A stretch of 46,150 bases of DNA from Nitrospira sp. (GCA_005116885.1 SWDP01000036.1:64925-111074); one strand, 5' to 3'; numbered from the stretch's first letter, positions 1 through 9,930 are shown. Program-made: numbers and translations. Notes: a model not told the origin generated them from the sequence alone.

Positions 1-55
1 GAAGCCCTGAGGCATACTCGTGCAGTATGTCGAAGGGCTGAACGGCGAGACTGCC
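1..55. repeat. Partial copy of dispersed nested-hairpin repeat
   Basis: Positions 3-39 fold as two nested stems: AGCCCT (3-8) with AGGGCT (34-39), and inside it GCATAC (12-17) with GTATGT (25-30). The same shape recurs at 28021-28059 with different but still complementary bases, so this looks like a copy of that element cut by the window edge. It lies downstream of the minus-strand CNNM gene and might also act in transcript ending, although no T-run is visible. Confidence 0.6.
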
Positions 56-107
56 TGTCGCAGCCGCGTATCCGCGCTTGCAGCAGAACCGTCATGAATC
101 ATGCGGG

Positions 108-1388
108 TTAACTGACGAGGTCGAGGTTCGGAACTTCGACGGGAACCGGTGATTTTTCTTCACGGAAGATTTGGACACTGCGGACAGACCGTGGCTCGGC
201 TTCATGAATAAGGATTCGGCAGTTGGCAATCCGCACCTCTTCTCCAACTTTGGGAATTCGACCAAGCTCTTGTTGAATGAGGCCGCCGATCGTCACCGCT
301 TCATCGCCAAGGTCGACTTTCAGAAAATCGTTAACCTTGCGTACTTCGGTTCTACCATGGACAAGGATGTGGTTTTTCCCTAGCCGCTTGATCAGTTCTT
401 CCGTAATATCGGTTTCATCCATGATCTCCCCGACTACCTCCTCGAGAAGATCTTCAAGAGTGACGATCCCCATGACACCACCGAACTCATTGACCACAAC
501 GGCCATATGCCGTTTCTCCTGTTGAAACTGCTTCATCAGGTCGTCCGCCGTCTTGCCAGCAGGAACGAACAGCGGAGGATAGGCGATGTCTTTGAGCTTC
601 CCCTCATTCTGCCCCTTCGCAAGTTCAGTCAACGCCCTTGTCTTGTAGAGAATGCCCGTAATGTTATCGAGCGTCTCGTCATACACAGGGATCCGAGAGT
701 ATTTTGAGTTATAGAGAAGTTCCTGAGCCTCCTTCAGGCACAGATTCCCATCCAATGAAAACACATAGAGACGAGGCGTCATGGCGTCCTCAGCTGTGAT
801 GTCTTTGAGTTGGAAGACGTTTTTGATCATTTTCACCTTCTCAACCTCAATGGTCCCGGTCTTCCCTCCTTCATCCAGCATGATCTTCAACTCTTCCTCA
901 GTGACGAGGGGAAGCGTCAGACCCTTCCCTCCTGTCAGTTTGTAGATCATCGGCACGATCATAAATAACAAGGGCTTGAGAAGCAGCTGCACAGCATAGA
1001 CGGGGTAGGCCATGTTCAGGGTGACCGGAACCGCAAACTTGGCGGCGAGCGTTTTAGGAATGACATCGACGGCTACCAAGAGAACAAACGTCAGCAGACC
1101 GACCATGACGGCAAGCGCCTCGTCAAAAATAGTTTGACCGCCATAGATACTCAGGGTCAAAAAGGTGGCGTACATCGGTGTCGCCACGCCGACCAGACGG
1201 TCACCGACCAAAATAGTCGAGAGGAGCTTTTGAGGGTCGCTACGGAGATGGAGCGCCAACTTCGCTCGAGTATTCCCAGCTTGCGCAAGCGCCTTCAGCT
1301 TCGTTGAGTTAACCGCAAAAAAACCGATTTCTGCCGTAGATATCACAGCCGAAAGAACGATAAGACCCAAGAGGATTAGAATATCCAT
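108..1388 (-). CDS. CNNM/CorC-HlyC family membrane protein with CBS pair
   Basis: About 426 residues from an ATG at 1388; an in-frame GTG three codons upstream (1397) is an alternative start. The N-terminus is a DUF21/CNNM membrane domain (about residues 1-165) with several hydrophobic helices. It is followed by a CBS pair (about 195-325) with the typical 'GVMGIVTLEDLLEEVVGEI' stretch, then a C-terminal CorC/HlyC domain (about 345-415) with 'EAVTIGGLI'. Members of this family sit in the inner membrane and are linked to Mg2+/Co2+ efflux or homeostasis; the old 'haemolysin' name is misleading. Length and order of domains are normal. Substrate cannot be told from sequence. It stands alone on the minus strand, with about 290 bases of apparently non-coding DNA before the next gene. 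Confidence 0.92.
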   Translation of the reverse strand: MDILILLGLIVLSAVISTAEIGFFAVNSTKLKALAQAGNTRAKLALHLRSDPQKLLSTILVGDRLVGVATPMYATFLTLSIYGGQTIFDEALAVMVGLLTFVLLVAVDVIPKTLAAKFAVPVTLNMAYPVYAVQLLLKPLLFMIVPMIYKLTGGKGLTLPLVTEEELKIMLDEGGKTGTIEVEKVKMIKNVFQLKDITAEDAMTPRLYVFSLDGNLCLKEAQELLYNSKYSRIPVYDETLDNITGILYKTRALTELAKGQNEGKLKDIAYPPLFVPAGKTADDLMKQFQQEKRHMAVVVNEFGGVMGIVTLEDLLEEVVGEIMDETDITEELIKRLGKNHILVHGRTEVRKVNDFLKVDLGDEAVTIGGLIQQELGRIPKVGEEVRIANCRILIHEAEPRSVRSVQIFREEKSPVPVEVPNLDLVS

Positions 1389-1677
1389 AGATTGCACTGC
1401 ATTAGAGACATCTGACTATATCGGCCAGCCTGGAATATGAGGGTGGCCAGGGGCTGGCCCCTCTTGCCTTGACCCGGCATTGTGAGATTTGGGGGAACAG
1501 AGTAACGTGATAGGGGTCTATAGGAACTGTATCCATTGGACTATACATCTACCATAGGGATGGAGTAGCGAGCAAGTTTATGCTGAAAACGCACTACAAT
1601 ATCAGCTAGTTGCATTGCATATTCTCGGAAACACAAAAGAATTTGGAGGGCAGGATGGGTAAGAATATCTTCGTTCA

Positions 1678-2355
1678 TTATCCATCGTCTCGAAATATAA
1701 AGGCTTGGAGCCCAAGGGAAGATTCGAGGTGGGAGACGGCGTCCTCTGCTTGAGCCTCTCTTGAAAACTGACCAATCTGTACTCGATACCGCTTTCCTTC
1801 AGGCAGATCGACAACCTGGATTCTTCCCCCGGGATAGAACAGCTTCACACGTTCTAAGAGGTTTGCGGCATTCTGCTGATCAGAAAATGACCCCACTTGC
1901 ACTCGCAAGACCCCCATATCAGCAGCCCGTCCTTGATACCCAACGACACGTAATTCTATCTCATCGGTTCCAGCTCCAATCATTCCCAGCGCGTGAGCCC
2001 CGGCGAGCGAAAGATCGAGCACCCGCCCCCTCGCGAATGGACCACGATCGTTAACACGAACCGTGACCTGCCGACCAGTACTCATTGATCGAACCACAGC
2101 AATCGAACCAAGGGGCAAGGTCCGATGAGCAGCCGTCAACTGGTGCATATCGTACCGTTCACCATTCGCCGTCTTGTTTCCATGGAACCCAGGGCCATAC
2201 CATGATGCAACCCCGCGCTCGACAAACCCGATAGGATAGCCTGGGAAGTAGACAGGTTTGGGTGCGCCGCTGCAAGCGGCCAGCATCACGATCGAGAGAG
2301 AGGCAAAAAGAAGGACCAGACCATGGGACCAACAGACGTGAGTGCTACGTGACAT
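1678..2355 (-). CDS. rlpA: RlpA-type septal ring lytic transglycosylase, lipoprotein
   Basis: 225 residues. The N-terminal hydrophobic segment ends in a lipobox (LAAC, Cys28), so the protein is probably a lipoprotein. Residues about 45-135 form the double-psi beta-barrel of RlpA: 'GVASWYGPGFHGNKTANGE', then 'AHRTLPLG' and 'VRVNDRGPF', which include the conserved residues of the family. Residues about 150-225 resemble a SPOR domain ('LRVQVGSFSDQQNAANLLE'), which binds denuded septal glycan. RlpA proteins cleave peptidoglycan strands lacking stem peptides during daughter cell separation. The gene stands apart, 83 bases downstream of the ACT gene on the same strand. Confidence 0.93.
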   Translation of the reverse strand: MSRSTHVCWSHGLVLLFASLSIVMLAACSGAPKPVYFPGYPIGFVERGVASWYGPGFHGNKTANGERYDMHQLTAAHRTLPLGSIAVVRSMSTGRQVTVRVNDRGPFARGRVLDLSLAGAHALGMIGAGTDEIELRVVGYQGRAADMGVLRVQVGSFSDQQNAANLLERVKLFYPGGRIQVVDLPEGKRYRVQIGQFSREAQAEDAVSHLESSLGLQAFIFRDDG

Positions 2356-2438
2356 GCCTAGCAGGCTGCGAGAGAACTATATCGGCAGACAAGATTCTTA
2401 ATGGCATACATCTGCGGACAGATTTTTTCAGTATCCGA

Positions 2439-2849
2439 CTAAAACTCGTCGAGCGATTGATTCTGTAAGATAGTGAGTGCTTTCGCTGTGTGCGAGACAG
2501 TCAGCACGACAATCGCACGTTTCCCCTCTCGAGACGGGGTGCAGTAGCCGCATTTAATATTGATGCGTGCCTTCGTCAACAGATCCGCCACTTCTTTCAA
2601 CGCACCCGGTTTATTTTCGAGGCTCAACAGCAAGGCAGTTTCCTCTGTATGCTTGACCTTTGCTGCTTTCAGCGCCGCACGAGCCCCTTCTAGATCTGCA
2701 ACCAGCAGTCTCAGCTTCCCCGTTCCGGCAACTTCCGGAGCAGAAAAGGCCTTGATGTTGACCTTCGCCTCACCAAGGACCTGAGCCACTTTCGCCAGAA
2801 CACCGGGTTTGCTTTTTCCGCTAATGACTAATTGTGTCGTTGTAGGCAT
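2439..2849 (-). CDS. Tandem ACT-domain protein
   Basis: 136 residues made of two ACT domains with no attached enzyme: residues about 6-65 ('SKPGVLAKVAQVLGEAKVNI') and about 70-130 ('NKPGALKEVADLLTKARINI'). Each has the beta-alpha-beta start and the PG turn where ACT domains bind amino acids. Free-standing ACT proteins act as small-ligand sensors or regulatory subunits; the partner here is unknown. The ATG at 2849 is the natural start. It is the next gene downstream of nrdJ on the same strand, 169 bases away, so cotranscription is possible but not evident. Confidence 0.85.
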   Translation of the reverse strand: MPTTTQLVISGKSKPGVLAKVAQVLGEAKVNIKAFSAPEVAGTGKLRLLVADLEGARAALKAAKVKHTEETALLLSLENKPGALKEVADLLTKARINIKCGYCTPSREGKRAIVVLTVSHTAKALTILQNQSLDEF

Positions 2850-3018
2850 GGACTTCTACTCCCTAAGCCGCATTCAAATTGTTGGGAAAACGTCGTCCGG
2901 CAAATCATGACCGTACAATGAAACGACTTCGCCTCTTGCTGCGAGACCGAACGGTTGACCTGATCGGAGATCATGAAAATCCCTTGCCCACACAAGGGGT
3001 ACCACTTGAGTTCCCTTC

Positions 3019-6000
3019 TTACGAACAGCCGCTCGTCTCGCCGCAGGTTTCACACTTGAGGCAGGTCCCGTTCCGCACCATGGTGAACTGCTTGCATTGA
3101 GAACAAGGATCTCCCTCGTAGCCCTTCTGGCGCGCCACTTGAACAGCCGTTAACGTAAACGTTTCACGCTTCAATTCGACGGTGTGCGAGACGTTCCCAT
3201 TTCCGTTGCCATGGCCATTCCCTTTATGCCGCGGGATCGCACCTCGTCGTGCAGGAAATATCTCTGTACTGATCGATGTCGACGCCAACGTTTCAGGAGT
3301 GGCTTCCTCTTCCACACACTCAGGATCTTGCTCATCCTTCTTGACAGAGTCCATTCGAAGATCCTCTTCCTTGACCTGCGCCAAGTCATACCGGTCGAGA
3401 TAGGTGACCGCAAGCTCTCGGAAGATATAATCGATGATCGATGTGGACATCTTGATACGGTCGTTCAGTTTAACCGGCCCGTTCGGTTCAAAGCGGGTAA
3501 ACACAAAGGCTTCGACAAACTCCTCAAGCGGAACGCCATGTTGGAGGCCAAGTGAAATCGCAATGGCAAAACAGTTCATGAGGCTGCGAAATGCAGCCCC
3601 TTCTTTGTGCATATCGAGGAAAATTTCTCCGCACGTCCCGTCTTCATACTCACCTGTACGTAAATACAGTTTGTGACCACCAACGACGGCTTTCTGTGTA
3701 TATCCATTACGCCTGGCTGGGAGCGGTCGGCGCTTTGCTAAGTATCGTACCAACACCCGCTCTGTAACTTTTTCTGCAATCGACATGATGTCAGACGAGG
3801 CCTCGATGGTCTTACCGCTATCCGTCGAGGCTGATAACGGCTGGCTCAACTTCGAGCCATCTCGATACAGAGCCACGGCCTTCACCATGCTCTTCCAGGC
3901 AAAGAGATACGATGATTTGACCTCTTCAAGGGTCGCATCGGCCGGCATGTTAATCGTTTTACTGATGGCACCGCTGATAAATGGTTGCGCCGCCGCCATC
4001 ATGCGGATGTGCGCGTTGACGGCGATATACCGCTGGCCAATCCGGCCACAACGATTTGCACAATCGAAGATCGGAAGGTGCTCGGCCTTAAGATGTGGAG
4101 CCCCCTCTACCGTCATGGTCCCACAGCAATAATCATTCGCGGCAGCGACTTCTTCTTGTGTGAATCCCAACGCCCTCAGCATGTTAAAGTTGGACTCATT
4201 CAATTGCGCATCGGTCAATCCCAACTTCTCACGGCAAAAACTCTCACCCAACGCATATTTATTGAACGTAAATTGAATCTCGAAGGCCTGAGCCAAGCCG
4301 CCTTCCATTCGCGCAAGTGCCGCGTCATCGAACCCCTTCCGCCGCAGGGCTTCATGGTTAATGAATGGTGCCGTCTGCAAGGTGTGTCGTCCGACACAAT
4401 AGTTCACGATATCCTGAATCTGAGACTCGTTATATCCCAAGGTGGTGAGTGCAGTGGGTATGCTTTGATTGATGATCTTGAAATAGCCTCCGCCGGCCAG
4501 TTTTTTAAATTTGACCAGCGCAAAATCCGGTTCGATACCCGTTGTATCGCAATCCATCACGAGCCCGATCGTACCCGTTGGAGCAATCACCGTGACCTGT
4601 GCATTGCGATACCCGTAGGCCGTCCCCAACTCAAGCGCACGGTCCCACGCACGGCGCGCCGCCACGAATAACTCAGGAGGACAGTGCTCCGGCTGGATTC
4701 CTATCGGTGTCATCGTCAAACCTTCATATTCTTCCGGAGCGGCATTGTACGAGGCTCGCCGGTGATTACGAATGACACGCAACATCGCGTCGCGGTTTTT
4801 GGCATAGCCAGGGAAAGGAGATAGCTCTGCGGCCATTTCCGCTGAGGTGCTATAGGACTCGCCGGTCATAATGGAGGTCAGTGCACCACAGATGGCCAGC
4901 GCTTTGGGGGAATCATACGGAATGCCTTGCCGCATCAGCACCGTGCCTAAGTTGGCATAGCCCAGCCCCAGTGTTCGGAACTCAAAACTCTTCTCGGCAA
5001 TAGAACGGCTGGGAAACGACGCCATCAGTACGCTGATTTCCAGCACGACCGTCCAGAGACGTACAGCATGGCGGAAACTCTCCAACTCGAATTGGCCATC
5101 GGTCAAAAAGAACCGGGCAAGGTTGAGCGACGCTAAATTGCACGCCGTATCATCGAGGAACATGTATTCGGAGCAAGGATTGGAGGCATTGATGCGGCCG
5201 TCCTCCGGACACGTATGCCATTCGTTGATGGTGGTGTCGTATTGCGTGCCAGGATCCGCACAAATCCAAGCCGCCCACGCGATCTGATCCCAGAGATCTC
5301 GCGCCTTGATGGTCTTGGAGACTTTCCCGTCGATCCGTCGCTTGAGCTGCCAATCACCGTCCGCCTCCAGCACCGCAAAGAAATCATTGGGAATGCGTAC
5401 GCTGTTGTTTGAGTTCTGACCGGACACCGTTTGATAGGCCTTGCCGTCCCAATTTGTGTCGTATTCGTGAAATACAAAATGCGTGAACCCTTGCTGTGCA
5501 TAGGAGAACATCCGCTGGATGTAGGCCTCTGGAACCGCATCTCGCCTGGCGGCTCCCATCGCCTCCCTGAGGATCGGATTCTGCTTGGCATCGACCTCAA
5601 TTTTCATCTGACCGGCTCCGTCAACAACGTGACAGGCCTTGAGAACAGCGTTGAGGCGCTGTGCGCAGACTTTTGAACCGGTCACCATGGCGGCGACTTT
5701 TTGTTCTTCCACCACTTTCCAATTGATAAACTCCTCAATGTCTGGATGATCCAAATCGAGACAGACCATTTTGGCAGCTCGTCTGGTCGTCCCACCTGAC
5801 TTGATGGCGCCAGCCGCTCGGTCGCCGATGCGAAGGAACGACATCAATCCAGATGAACGTCCGCCACCGGACAACGGCTCGGCATCGCCGCGAAGCTTGG
5901 AAAAGTTGGTGCCGGTCCCTGACCCGTACTTAAACAGACGCGCCTCCCGCACCCACAGATCCATGATGCCGCCTTCGCTGACCAGGTCGTCGTCGACGGA

Positions 6001-6660
6001 TTGGATAAAGCAGGCGTGCGGTTGCGGATGCTCGAACGCATTGGTGGCTTTGACGACTTCACGGGTCTTAGGATCGACGTAAAAATGTCCTTGGGCAGGT
6101 CCTGAAAGCCCGTACGCAAAATGAAGCCCTGTGTTAAACCACTGGGGAGAATTGGGCGCGGCCATCTGATGCGCAAGCATGTAACAGAGCTCATCATGGA
6201 ACGCATCGGAATCTTCCGGCGTTTTGAAATAGCCGAAATCCTTCCCCCAAGAAGTCCAACAACCGGCCAGCCGCTCAAACACCTGTCGGGAATCACGCTC
6301 TCCTCCCAACTGCGGCTTGCCGTCCGGCCCGATGATCGGATTCCCCTGCTCATCTCGCTGCGGCACTCCAGCTTTCCGGAAATACTTCTGGGCGAGAATA
6401 TCGATCGCGAGCTGAGACCAGGGTTCGGGAATGTCGATATTTTCCAATTTAAACACGGTCGATCCATCGGGATTACGAATTTCCGACGAACGTTTCACGA
6501 ACGGTAGGTCTTCATAAGGACTGTGTCCGCGATGTGTAAATCGGCGTTCTATTCTCACGATTTCCCCCCAGTCTGCGTATAGGATGGAACTGCTTTCGAT
6601 CCCAAATTGAAATAGCCTGTCTGCATCTTTACTTTCAGTCGATATCCTAAGTGTTTTCAA
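3019..6660 (-). CDS. nrdJ: Vitamin B12-dependent ribonucleotide reductase (class II, long form)
   Basis: 1213 residues, the usual size of the long NrdJ type. It reduces ribonucleotides to deoxyribonucleotides using adenosylcobalamin to make the thiyl radical. Recognisable parts are '[19 protein letters not shown]', the glycine-rich '[14 protein letters not shown]', the substrate-site motif NPCSEY (Cys near residue 496) with the nearby '[10 protein letters not shown]', and '[20 protein letters not shown]'. The C-terminal end carries a zinc-ribbon-like Cys cluster, 'CSQCKQF' then '[14 protein letters not shown]', which probably includes the redox-active pair that re-reduces the active site. The start is a TTG directly after a G-rich run; no in-frame ATG lies nearby upstream, because a stop lies in the leader. 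Its promoter region has NrdR-like and DnaA-like sites. A second shorter class II reductase lies at 35669. Confidence 0.97.
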   Translation of the reverse strand: MKTLRISTESKDADRLFQFGIESSSILYADWGEIVRIERRFTHRGHSPYEDLPFVKRSSEIRNPDGSTVFKLENIDIPEPWSQLAIDILAQKYFRKAGVPQRDEQGNPIIGPDGKPQLGGERDSRQVFERLAGCWTSWGKDFGYFKTPEDSDAFHDELCYMLAHQMAAPNSPQWFNTGLHFAYGLSGPAQGHFYVDPKTREVVKATNAFEHPQPHACFIQSVDDDLVSEGGIMDLWVREARLFKYGSGTGTNFSKLRGDAEPLSGGGRSSGLMSFLRIGDRAAGAIKSGGTTRRAAKMVCLDLDHPDIEEFINWKVVEEQKVAAMVTGSKVCAQRLNAVLKACHVVDGAGQMKIEVDAKQNPILREAMGAARRDAVPEAYIQRMFSYAQQGFTHFVFHEYDTNWDGKAYQTVSGQNSNNSVRIPNDFFAVLEADGDWQLKRRIDGKVSKTIKARDLWDQIAWAAWICADPGTQYDTTINEWHTCPEDGRINASNPCSEYMFLDDTACNLASLNLARFFLTDGQFELESFRHAVRLWTVVLEISVLMASFPSRSIAEKSFEFRTLGLGYANLGTVLMRQGIPYDSPKALAICGALTSIMTGESYSTSAEMAAELSPFPGYAKNRDAMLRVIRNHRRASYNAAPEEYEGLTMTPIGIQPEHCPPELFVAARRAWDRALELGTAYGYRNAQVTVIAPTGTIGLVMDCDTTGIEPDFALVKFKKLAGGGYFKIINQSIPTALTTLGYNESQIQDIVNYCVGRHTLQTAPFINHEALRRKGFDDAALARMEGGLAQAFEIQFTFNKYALGESFCREKLGLTDAQLNESNFNMLRALGFTQEEVAAANDYCCGTMTVEGAPHLKAEHLPIFDCANRCGRIGQRYIAVNAHIRMMAAAQPFISGAISKTINMPADATLEEVKSSYLFAWKSMVKAVALYRDGSKLSQPLSASTDSGKTIEASSDIMSIAEKVTERVLVRYLAKRRPLPARRNGYTQKAVVGGHKLYLRTGEYEDGTCGEIFLDMHKEGAAFRSLMNCFAIAISLGLQHGVPLEEFVEAFVFTRFEPNGPVKLNDRIKMSTSIIDYIFRELAVTYLDRYDLAQVKEEDLRMDSVKKDEQDPECVEEEATPETLASTSISTEIFPARRGAIPRHKGNGHGNGNGNVSHTVELKRETFTLTAVQVARQKGYEGDPCSQCKQFTMVRNGTCLKCETCGETSGCS

Positions 6661-6702
6661 CCCCCTACTTTTGGTGGGTATTATTTCAAGTTGAGCACAG
6701 GC

Positions 6703-6750
6703 TGTCTATATATAGCGATCACTACGAATTGTCAACACTAAATATAGTGG
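6703..6750 (-). promoter_or_regulatory. nrdJ promoter with two NrdR-like boxes
   Basis: Read on the minus strand, TTGACA (6735-6730) is followed 17 bases later by TATATA (6712-6707), a good sigma70-type promoter, with transcription expected to begin near 6700, about 40 bases before the nrdJ start. Two AT-rich palindromes overlap it: ACACTAAATATAGTGG (6735-6750), which shares its last base with the -35 element, and TGTCTATATATAGCGA (6703-6718), which covers the -10. Both resemble the NrdR box, and their CTAWATATAG cores start 32 bases apart, about three helical turns, as in known tandem NrdR sites. This predicts repression of nrdJ by NrdR when dATP is high. Confidence 0.8.
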
Positions 6751-6776
6751 TGCGCCTGGGGAAACAGAGGAGTTTC

Positions 6777-6839
6777 TGTGGATAACAACAAGTGGTGAGA
6801 AAACACCGACTTTGGAGAATTACGACCGACTTATTCACA
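6777..6839. promoter_or_regulatory. Two DnaA-box-like 9-mers upstream of nrdJ
   Basis: TGTGGATAA (6777-6785) is the exact complement of the consensus DnaA box TTATCCACA. TTATTCACA (6831-6839) differs from the consensus by one base and is in the other orientation. They lie 27 and 81 bases upstream of the NrdR-like boxes, relative to nrdJ. DnaA is known to regulate the nrdAB promoter of Escherichia coli, so a similar link to replication is a fair inference here. Two 9-mers alone are weak evidence. Confidence 0.45.
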
Positions 6840-6850
6840 GAAGTGCGACC

Positions 6851-6870
6851 CTAAATAGGCCCCTATTTAG
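6851..6870. promoter_or_regulatory. 20-bp palindrome between divergent nrdJ upstream region and 6893 gene end
   Basis: CTAAATAGG (6851-6859) and CCTATTTAG (6862-6870) are perfect inverted repeats with a 2-base centre. The site lies 23 bases beyond the stop codon of the minus-strand gene 6893-7264 and upstream of the nrdJ control region. It could be an operator or a weak hairpin at the end of that transcript; no T-run follows on the minus strand. Confidence 0.4.
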
Positions 6871-6892
6871 CATTCACGGACCGTATAAAAAA

Positions 6893-7264
6893 CTAAAATA
6901 CACGGCGACCGAGGGTCAGAACGGCCTCATCCACCCCTTCAACGGGAATGAACTGGTTCCCGATACCGATCACCACCACTCGAGTACCCAGCACCGTAGT
7001 TTCAAACCGGCTGAGAATACCCCAATTCTGGCGTGTGGTGTGAGGCCGTACCATGCTATTGAGCAGCTCCTGACTATGCCTGCGAAAGATATTTCTGACC
7101 ACTGTTCCTTCCCGTTGGGGTGTGGATTGATCCATTCGATCCATGGCCTTGGTGAGCTCGGCTTGTAGGAAACCCAAATAGTGGTCCGTAGTGGGATTCG
7201 TCAAGGCCAGCACAATACTTACAGCCAATACCGCCACAATGAGGCTTAACCGTAGCAGACTCAT
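6893..7264 (-). CDS. Small membrane-anchored protein, DUF4359-like
   Basis: 123 residues. The N-terminus is a single hydrophobic helix (about residues 4-21) directly followed by 'LTNPTTDHYLGFLQAEL'. The 'TNP..(D/E)' start after a short helix resembles DUF4359 proteins, a family of unknown function; I hold this only loosely. The rest is soluble with a beta-rich C-terminus ('RVVVIGIGNQFIPVEG'), expected outside the cytoplasmic membrane. It lies upstream of nrdJ on the same strand, but the nrdJ promoter is in between, so the two need not be cotranscribed. Confidence 0.7.
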   Translation of the reverse strand: MSLLRLSLIVAVLAVSIVLALTNPTTDHYLGFLQAELTKAMDRMDQSTPQREGTVVRNIFRRHSQELLNSMVRPHTTRQNWGILSRFETTVLGTRVVVIGIGNQFIPVEGVDEAVLTLGRRVF

Positions 7265-7424
7265 ACAGGACCTTACTTAGGCTGAACTGATGGCTCTATG
7301 GATTCACTCGAAACGGAAGCGCGCAGCTCCCCTTTGACAAACGACAGCCGGATGACTAGCCTACGGCAGTGAAGTGTGAGGCAGCCACTATGCTGCTCCC
7401 ATTGCTTGTATCTGGAGGATTACC

Positions 7425-7730
7425 ATGTTTGTCTGGAGCAAACGCCTTGTCGGGGCCTTATTAGGGCTTTTTGTGGTCATGTTCGGGATCTATCTCTTTA
7501 AAACAGCGCCGGACAACACGAGCGACCTCACGAACTATACAACCGGCTGGATGACCCTCAACTATATCGGCTTGATTGTGTGGGTATTTGTCTGGATGAT
7601 CGATCAAGCCCGCATGCGTGGGAAAAATTTCTGGCTGTGGCTTGTCCCCTTCATCCTAGCGCCCCTCCCGACATTAATGCTGTTCGTTTTGTTTCTCCAG
7701 CGACGCATACAGCCGTCAAAGGTCGGCTGA
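7425..7730 (+). CDS. Small integral membrane protein, unknown
   Basis: 101 residues with three predicted membrane helices: about residues 6-25 ('LVGALLGLFVVMFGIYLF'), 43-62 ('WMTLNYIGLIVWVFVWMI') and 70-90 ('FWLWLVPFILAPLPTLMLFV'). The start is supported by a strong ribosome site, GGAGG, 7 bases before ATG. No family recognised. Its 3' end overlaps the 3' end of the convergent ampG gene by 15 bases. Confidence 0.75.
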   Translation: MFVWSKRLVGALLGLFVVMFGIYLFKTAPDNTSDLTNYTTGWMTLNYIGLIVWVFVWMIDQARMRGKNFWLWLVPFILAPLPTLMLFVLFLQRRIQPSKVG

Positions 7731-8984
7731 ACCGGCTACGCCTAGCGCGTCGCGACCCACCTCTCGATGCAACTGTGTTCGAAGCACCCATACCAACCAG
7801 ATCCCGGGTAACGCGACGAGAAACGACCAGAAGAAAAACTGCGCCCAGCCGACCATTTCAACCAACTCGGCCGACGGGCGACCGGAGAACACTCGCCCGA
7901 GCGCTTCCAGGGAAGAGAGTAATGCGAACTGAGTGGCAGTATAACGATGGTCACATAACGACATAATGAGTGCGACAAATGCGACGGTACCCATACCACC
8001 CGTCACATTCTCGACAAGAATCGATGTCATGAGCGCCATGTAGCTCTTACCCATCCAGGCAAGCCACATAAATCCCAAGTTCGAAACCGCTTGGAGCAGA
8101 CCAAAAAGCAGGAGTGATCGAACCATTCCGAGCTTGGCCATGGCGACACCTCCGGCCAATGCGCCAATAAGTGTGGCTCCGATCCCGAGGCCCTTTACAT
8201 ACCCGACTTCGCTGACGGAAAAGCCCATCCCTCCAATAAGAAATGCCGTTTGAAGCGAAGCCGCGACTGCGTCTCCAAGCTTATACAGGATAATCAAGGC
8301 AAGAATTCCTATCACCCCTGGGCGTGTAAAAAACTCTTTCAGCGGTCCACCAATCGCTTCAGCTAGACTCGCCGGAGCCGCACCTGGCTCCGACGGTTCA
8401 GGACTGACAAGGATGGTGACAACCCCTACTGCCATGAGCGCAGCGAGCAGCAAATAGGTGTTTTGCCAGCCAATATAATCGGCTAATAGGAGCGCGCCGG
8501 CACTCGCAATCAACAGCGCACATCGATAGCCGTTCACCCACACCGCTGCGCCGAATCCCCGTTCAGGACGTAAGAGCACATCGGTTCGATAGGCATCGAA
8601 TACGATGTCGAGTGAGGCAGAGAGGAAGGCCACAACAAGGGCTAAAACCCCGAGTATTTCAGGGCGCTGGCCAGGCCCAGTCATCGCCATGGCCGCCAAT
8701 CCGAGCGCGACGCTCATCTGCGTCACCAGCATCCATCCGCGCGGCCGCCCCAGCCAGGGAGGGACCAGCCGATCCATCAATGGGGCCCACAAAAATTTCA
8801 ATGTGTACGGAAGGCCGACGAGCGTAAAGATGCCGATAGTCTTCAGGTCGAGTCCTGCAACCGTCAGCCAGGCCTGTAACGTCCCGGAGGTGAGGGCTAA
8901 TGGCAACCCCGAGGCAAACCCCAGGGGCAACATGATGGCGATGCGCCGGTTCGCAAGGACCTGAATGATCGAGCCTGTTTTCAT
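7716..8984 (-). CDS. ampG: AmpG-family muropeptide permease (MFS)
   Basis: About 422 residues from ATG 8984; a TTG one codon upstream is possible. The N-terminal 'LPLGFASGLPLALTSGTLQAW' and 'VGLPYTLKFLWAPLMDRL' are hallmark AmpG motifs, followed by the usual dozen hydrophobic helices of a major facilitator. AmpG imports anhydromuropeptides released from peptidoglycan into the cytoplasm for recycling, driven by the proton gradient. The protein is shorter than the E. coli one (491 residues), which has extra C-terminal sequence. It acts in the same broad process as RlpA in this window but is not in an operon with it. Confidence 0.92.
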   Translation of the reverse strand: MKTGSIIQVLANRRIAIMLPLGFASGLPLALTSGTLQAWLTVAGLDLKTIGIFTLVGLPYTLKFLWAPLMDRLVPPWLGRPRGWMLVTQMSVALGLAAMAMTGPGQRPEILGVLALVVAFLSASLDIVFDAYRTDVLLRPERGFGAAVWVNGYRCALLIASAGALLLADYIGWQNTYLLLAALMAVGVVTILVSPEPSEPGAAPASLAEAIGGPLKEFFTRPGVIGILALIILYKLGDAVAASLQTAFLIGGMGFSVSEVGYVKGLGIGATLIGALAGGVAMAKLGMVRSLLLFGLLQAVSNLGFMWLAWMGKSYMALMTSILVENVTGGMGTVAFVALIMSLCDHRYTATQFALLSSLEALGRVFSGRPSAELVEMVGWAQFFFWSFLVALPGIWLVWVLRTQLHREVGRDALGVAGSADL

Positions 8985-9089
8985 CAAGGTGCTTTAGTAC
9001 CCATGATGGGGCAGCATATCATCGGAATAGATAGGCGGCGCAGACATTCTCGAAATCTGATCGATCAAGATGGGAAGGAGGAGCGAATC

Positions 9090-9497
9090 TCAGCAGGGTT
9101 GGCCATTGAAGGTACAGGGCTTATAGCGCGAAATATCAAACTCGATGTGCTCCTGGTAAACCCGTTCGTTGCCATTCACACCATCCTGCTCCGGATCGTT
9201 ATACATGGTGTGGTTCCACCAGTAGAACAAGGGATGGGCTTCCGTTCGATAGACAGGATTGCCATAGCTACTGCGCGAATAGTCCTCGACTACACGGCCC
9301 GTCACGTAATCGACTTGGCCATTACCTTTGAGTGAGTACAGCATGAGGAACAACCGCGCCTCGTGATCGTAGAGCTCGTCGATTCTTGTCGCGAGATCAG
9401 GTTCGAGAGGAAGAACCTCCTTCGTCCACCCACCGGACACAGGGAGGAGAAGAAGAGAGACCAGGAAAATGGAAGCCCCCAACTTCGACGGTATCAC
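9090..9497 (-). CDS. Secreted hypothetical protein
   Basis: 135 residues with a clear signal peptide (about residues 1-25, 'FLVSLLLLPVSGGWT'). The mature part is acidic and aromatic ('HPLFYWWNHTMYNDPEQDG') and ends in Cys; a second Cys seven residues earlier could form a disulphide with it. I do not recognise a family. It is a single gene between ampG (same strand, about 105 bases downstream) and a gene-poor stretch. Confidence 0.7.
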   Translation of the reverse strand: MIPSKLGASIFLVSLLLLPVSGGWTKEVLPLEPDLATRIDELYDHEARLFLMLYSLKGNGQVDYVTGRVVEDYSRSSYGNPVYRTEAHPLFYWWNHTMYNDPEQDGVNGNERVYQEHIEFDISRYKPCTFNGQPC

Positions 9498-9930
9498 AAC
9501 AGACTCTCACGTAATGGGGTAGGCAGGCGGACGAACTCTACCATGGCCTTTCAAGGCCTTCAACCCATGGCAAACGAACAATGTGCATGTAACAAATTAG
9601 ATTCTGCGGTTTAAGGCCGTCCGTCAAGGCCGCAGAGAGCGAAGAGGTACGGACCGCACTTCGGGTAGCCGTTCGCCCTTGCAATGAATCTTGGCGCACG
9701 GATACACCCCTTCAGTATTTCGATTGCCCCTTGGGCAAGCTGATCCACCTTGGTAATTCGCACCTTCTATCAGGGGGGAGGCAAAGCAGTTGATGGTGAC
9801 GGCCTGAATTCGGGAACTGCCCACGATTCTCTACGCAATGGAAGCATCATGTCCCGTAGCATCTGGTAGCCGCAAGTGAGGCTTGCCGGTCAAGACAGTT
9901 GCTTTGTGGCTCCAGATTAGATCAAGTCCC
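9498..9930. other. Gene-poor spacer with repeat fragment
   Basis: No gene is well supported here. A minus-strand frame at 9624-9824 encodes 66 residues ('GSACPRGNRNTEGVYPCAK'); it may be a gene relic, but its last residues are read from the dispersed repeat at 9625-9645, and I see no good ribosome site. An imperfect palindrome beginning and ending in CCATGG lies at 9540-9569. Confidence 0.4.
9625..9645 (+). repeat. Core fragment of the dispersed palindromic repeat
   Basis: This 21-base stretch matches 28003-28023 at 20 of 21 positions (core AAGGCCGCAG, then GAGCGAAGA). It is preceded by AAGGCCGTCCGT, as in fuller copies. It appears to be a fragment of the element described at 27981-28099. 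Confidence 0.6.

Noticed and set aside
6777-6870. Possible replication origin (two DnaA boxes, palindrome, AT-rich stretch)
   Set aside because: Only two boxes, no dnaA, dnaN or gyrB nearby, and the position fits nrdJ regulation better.
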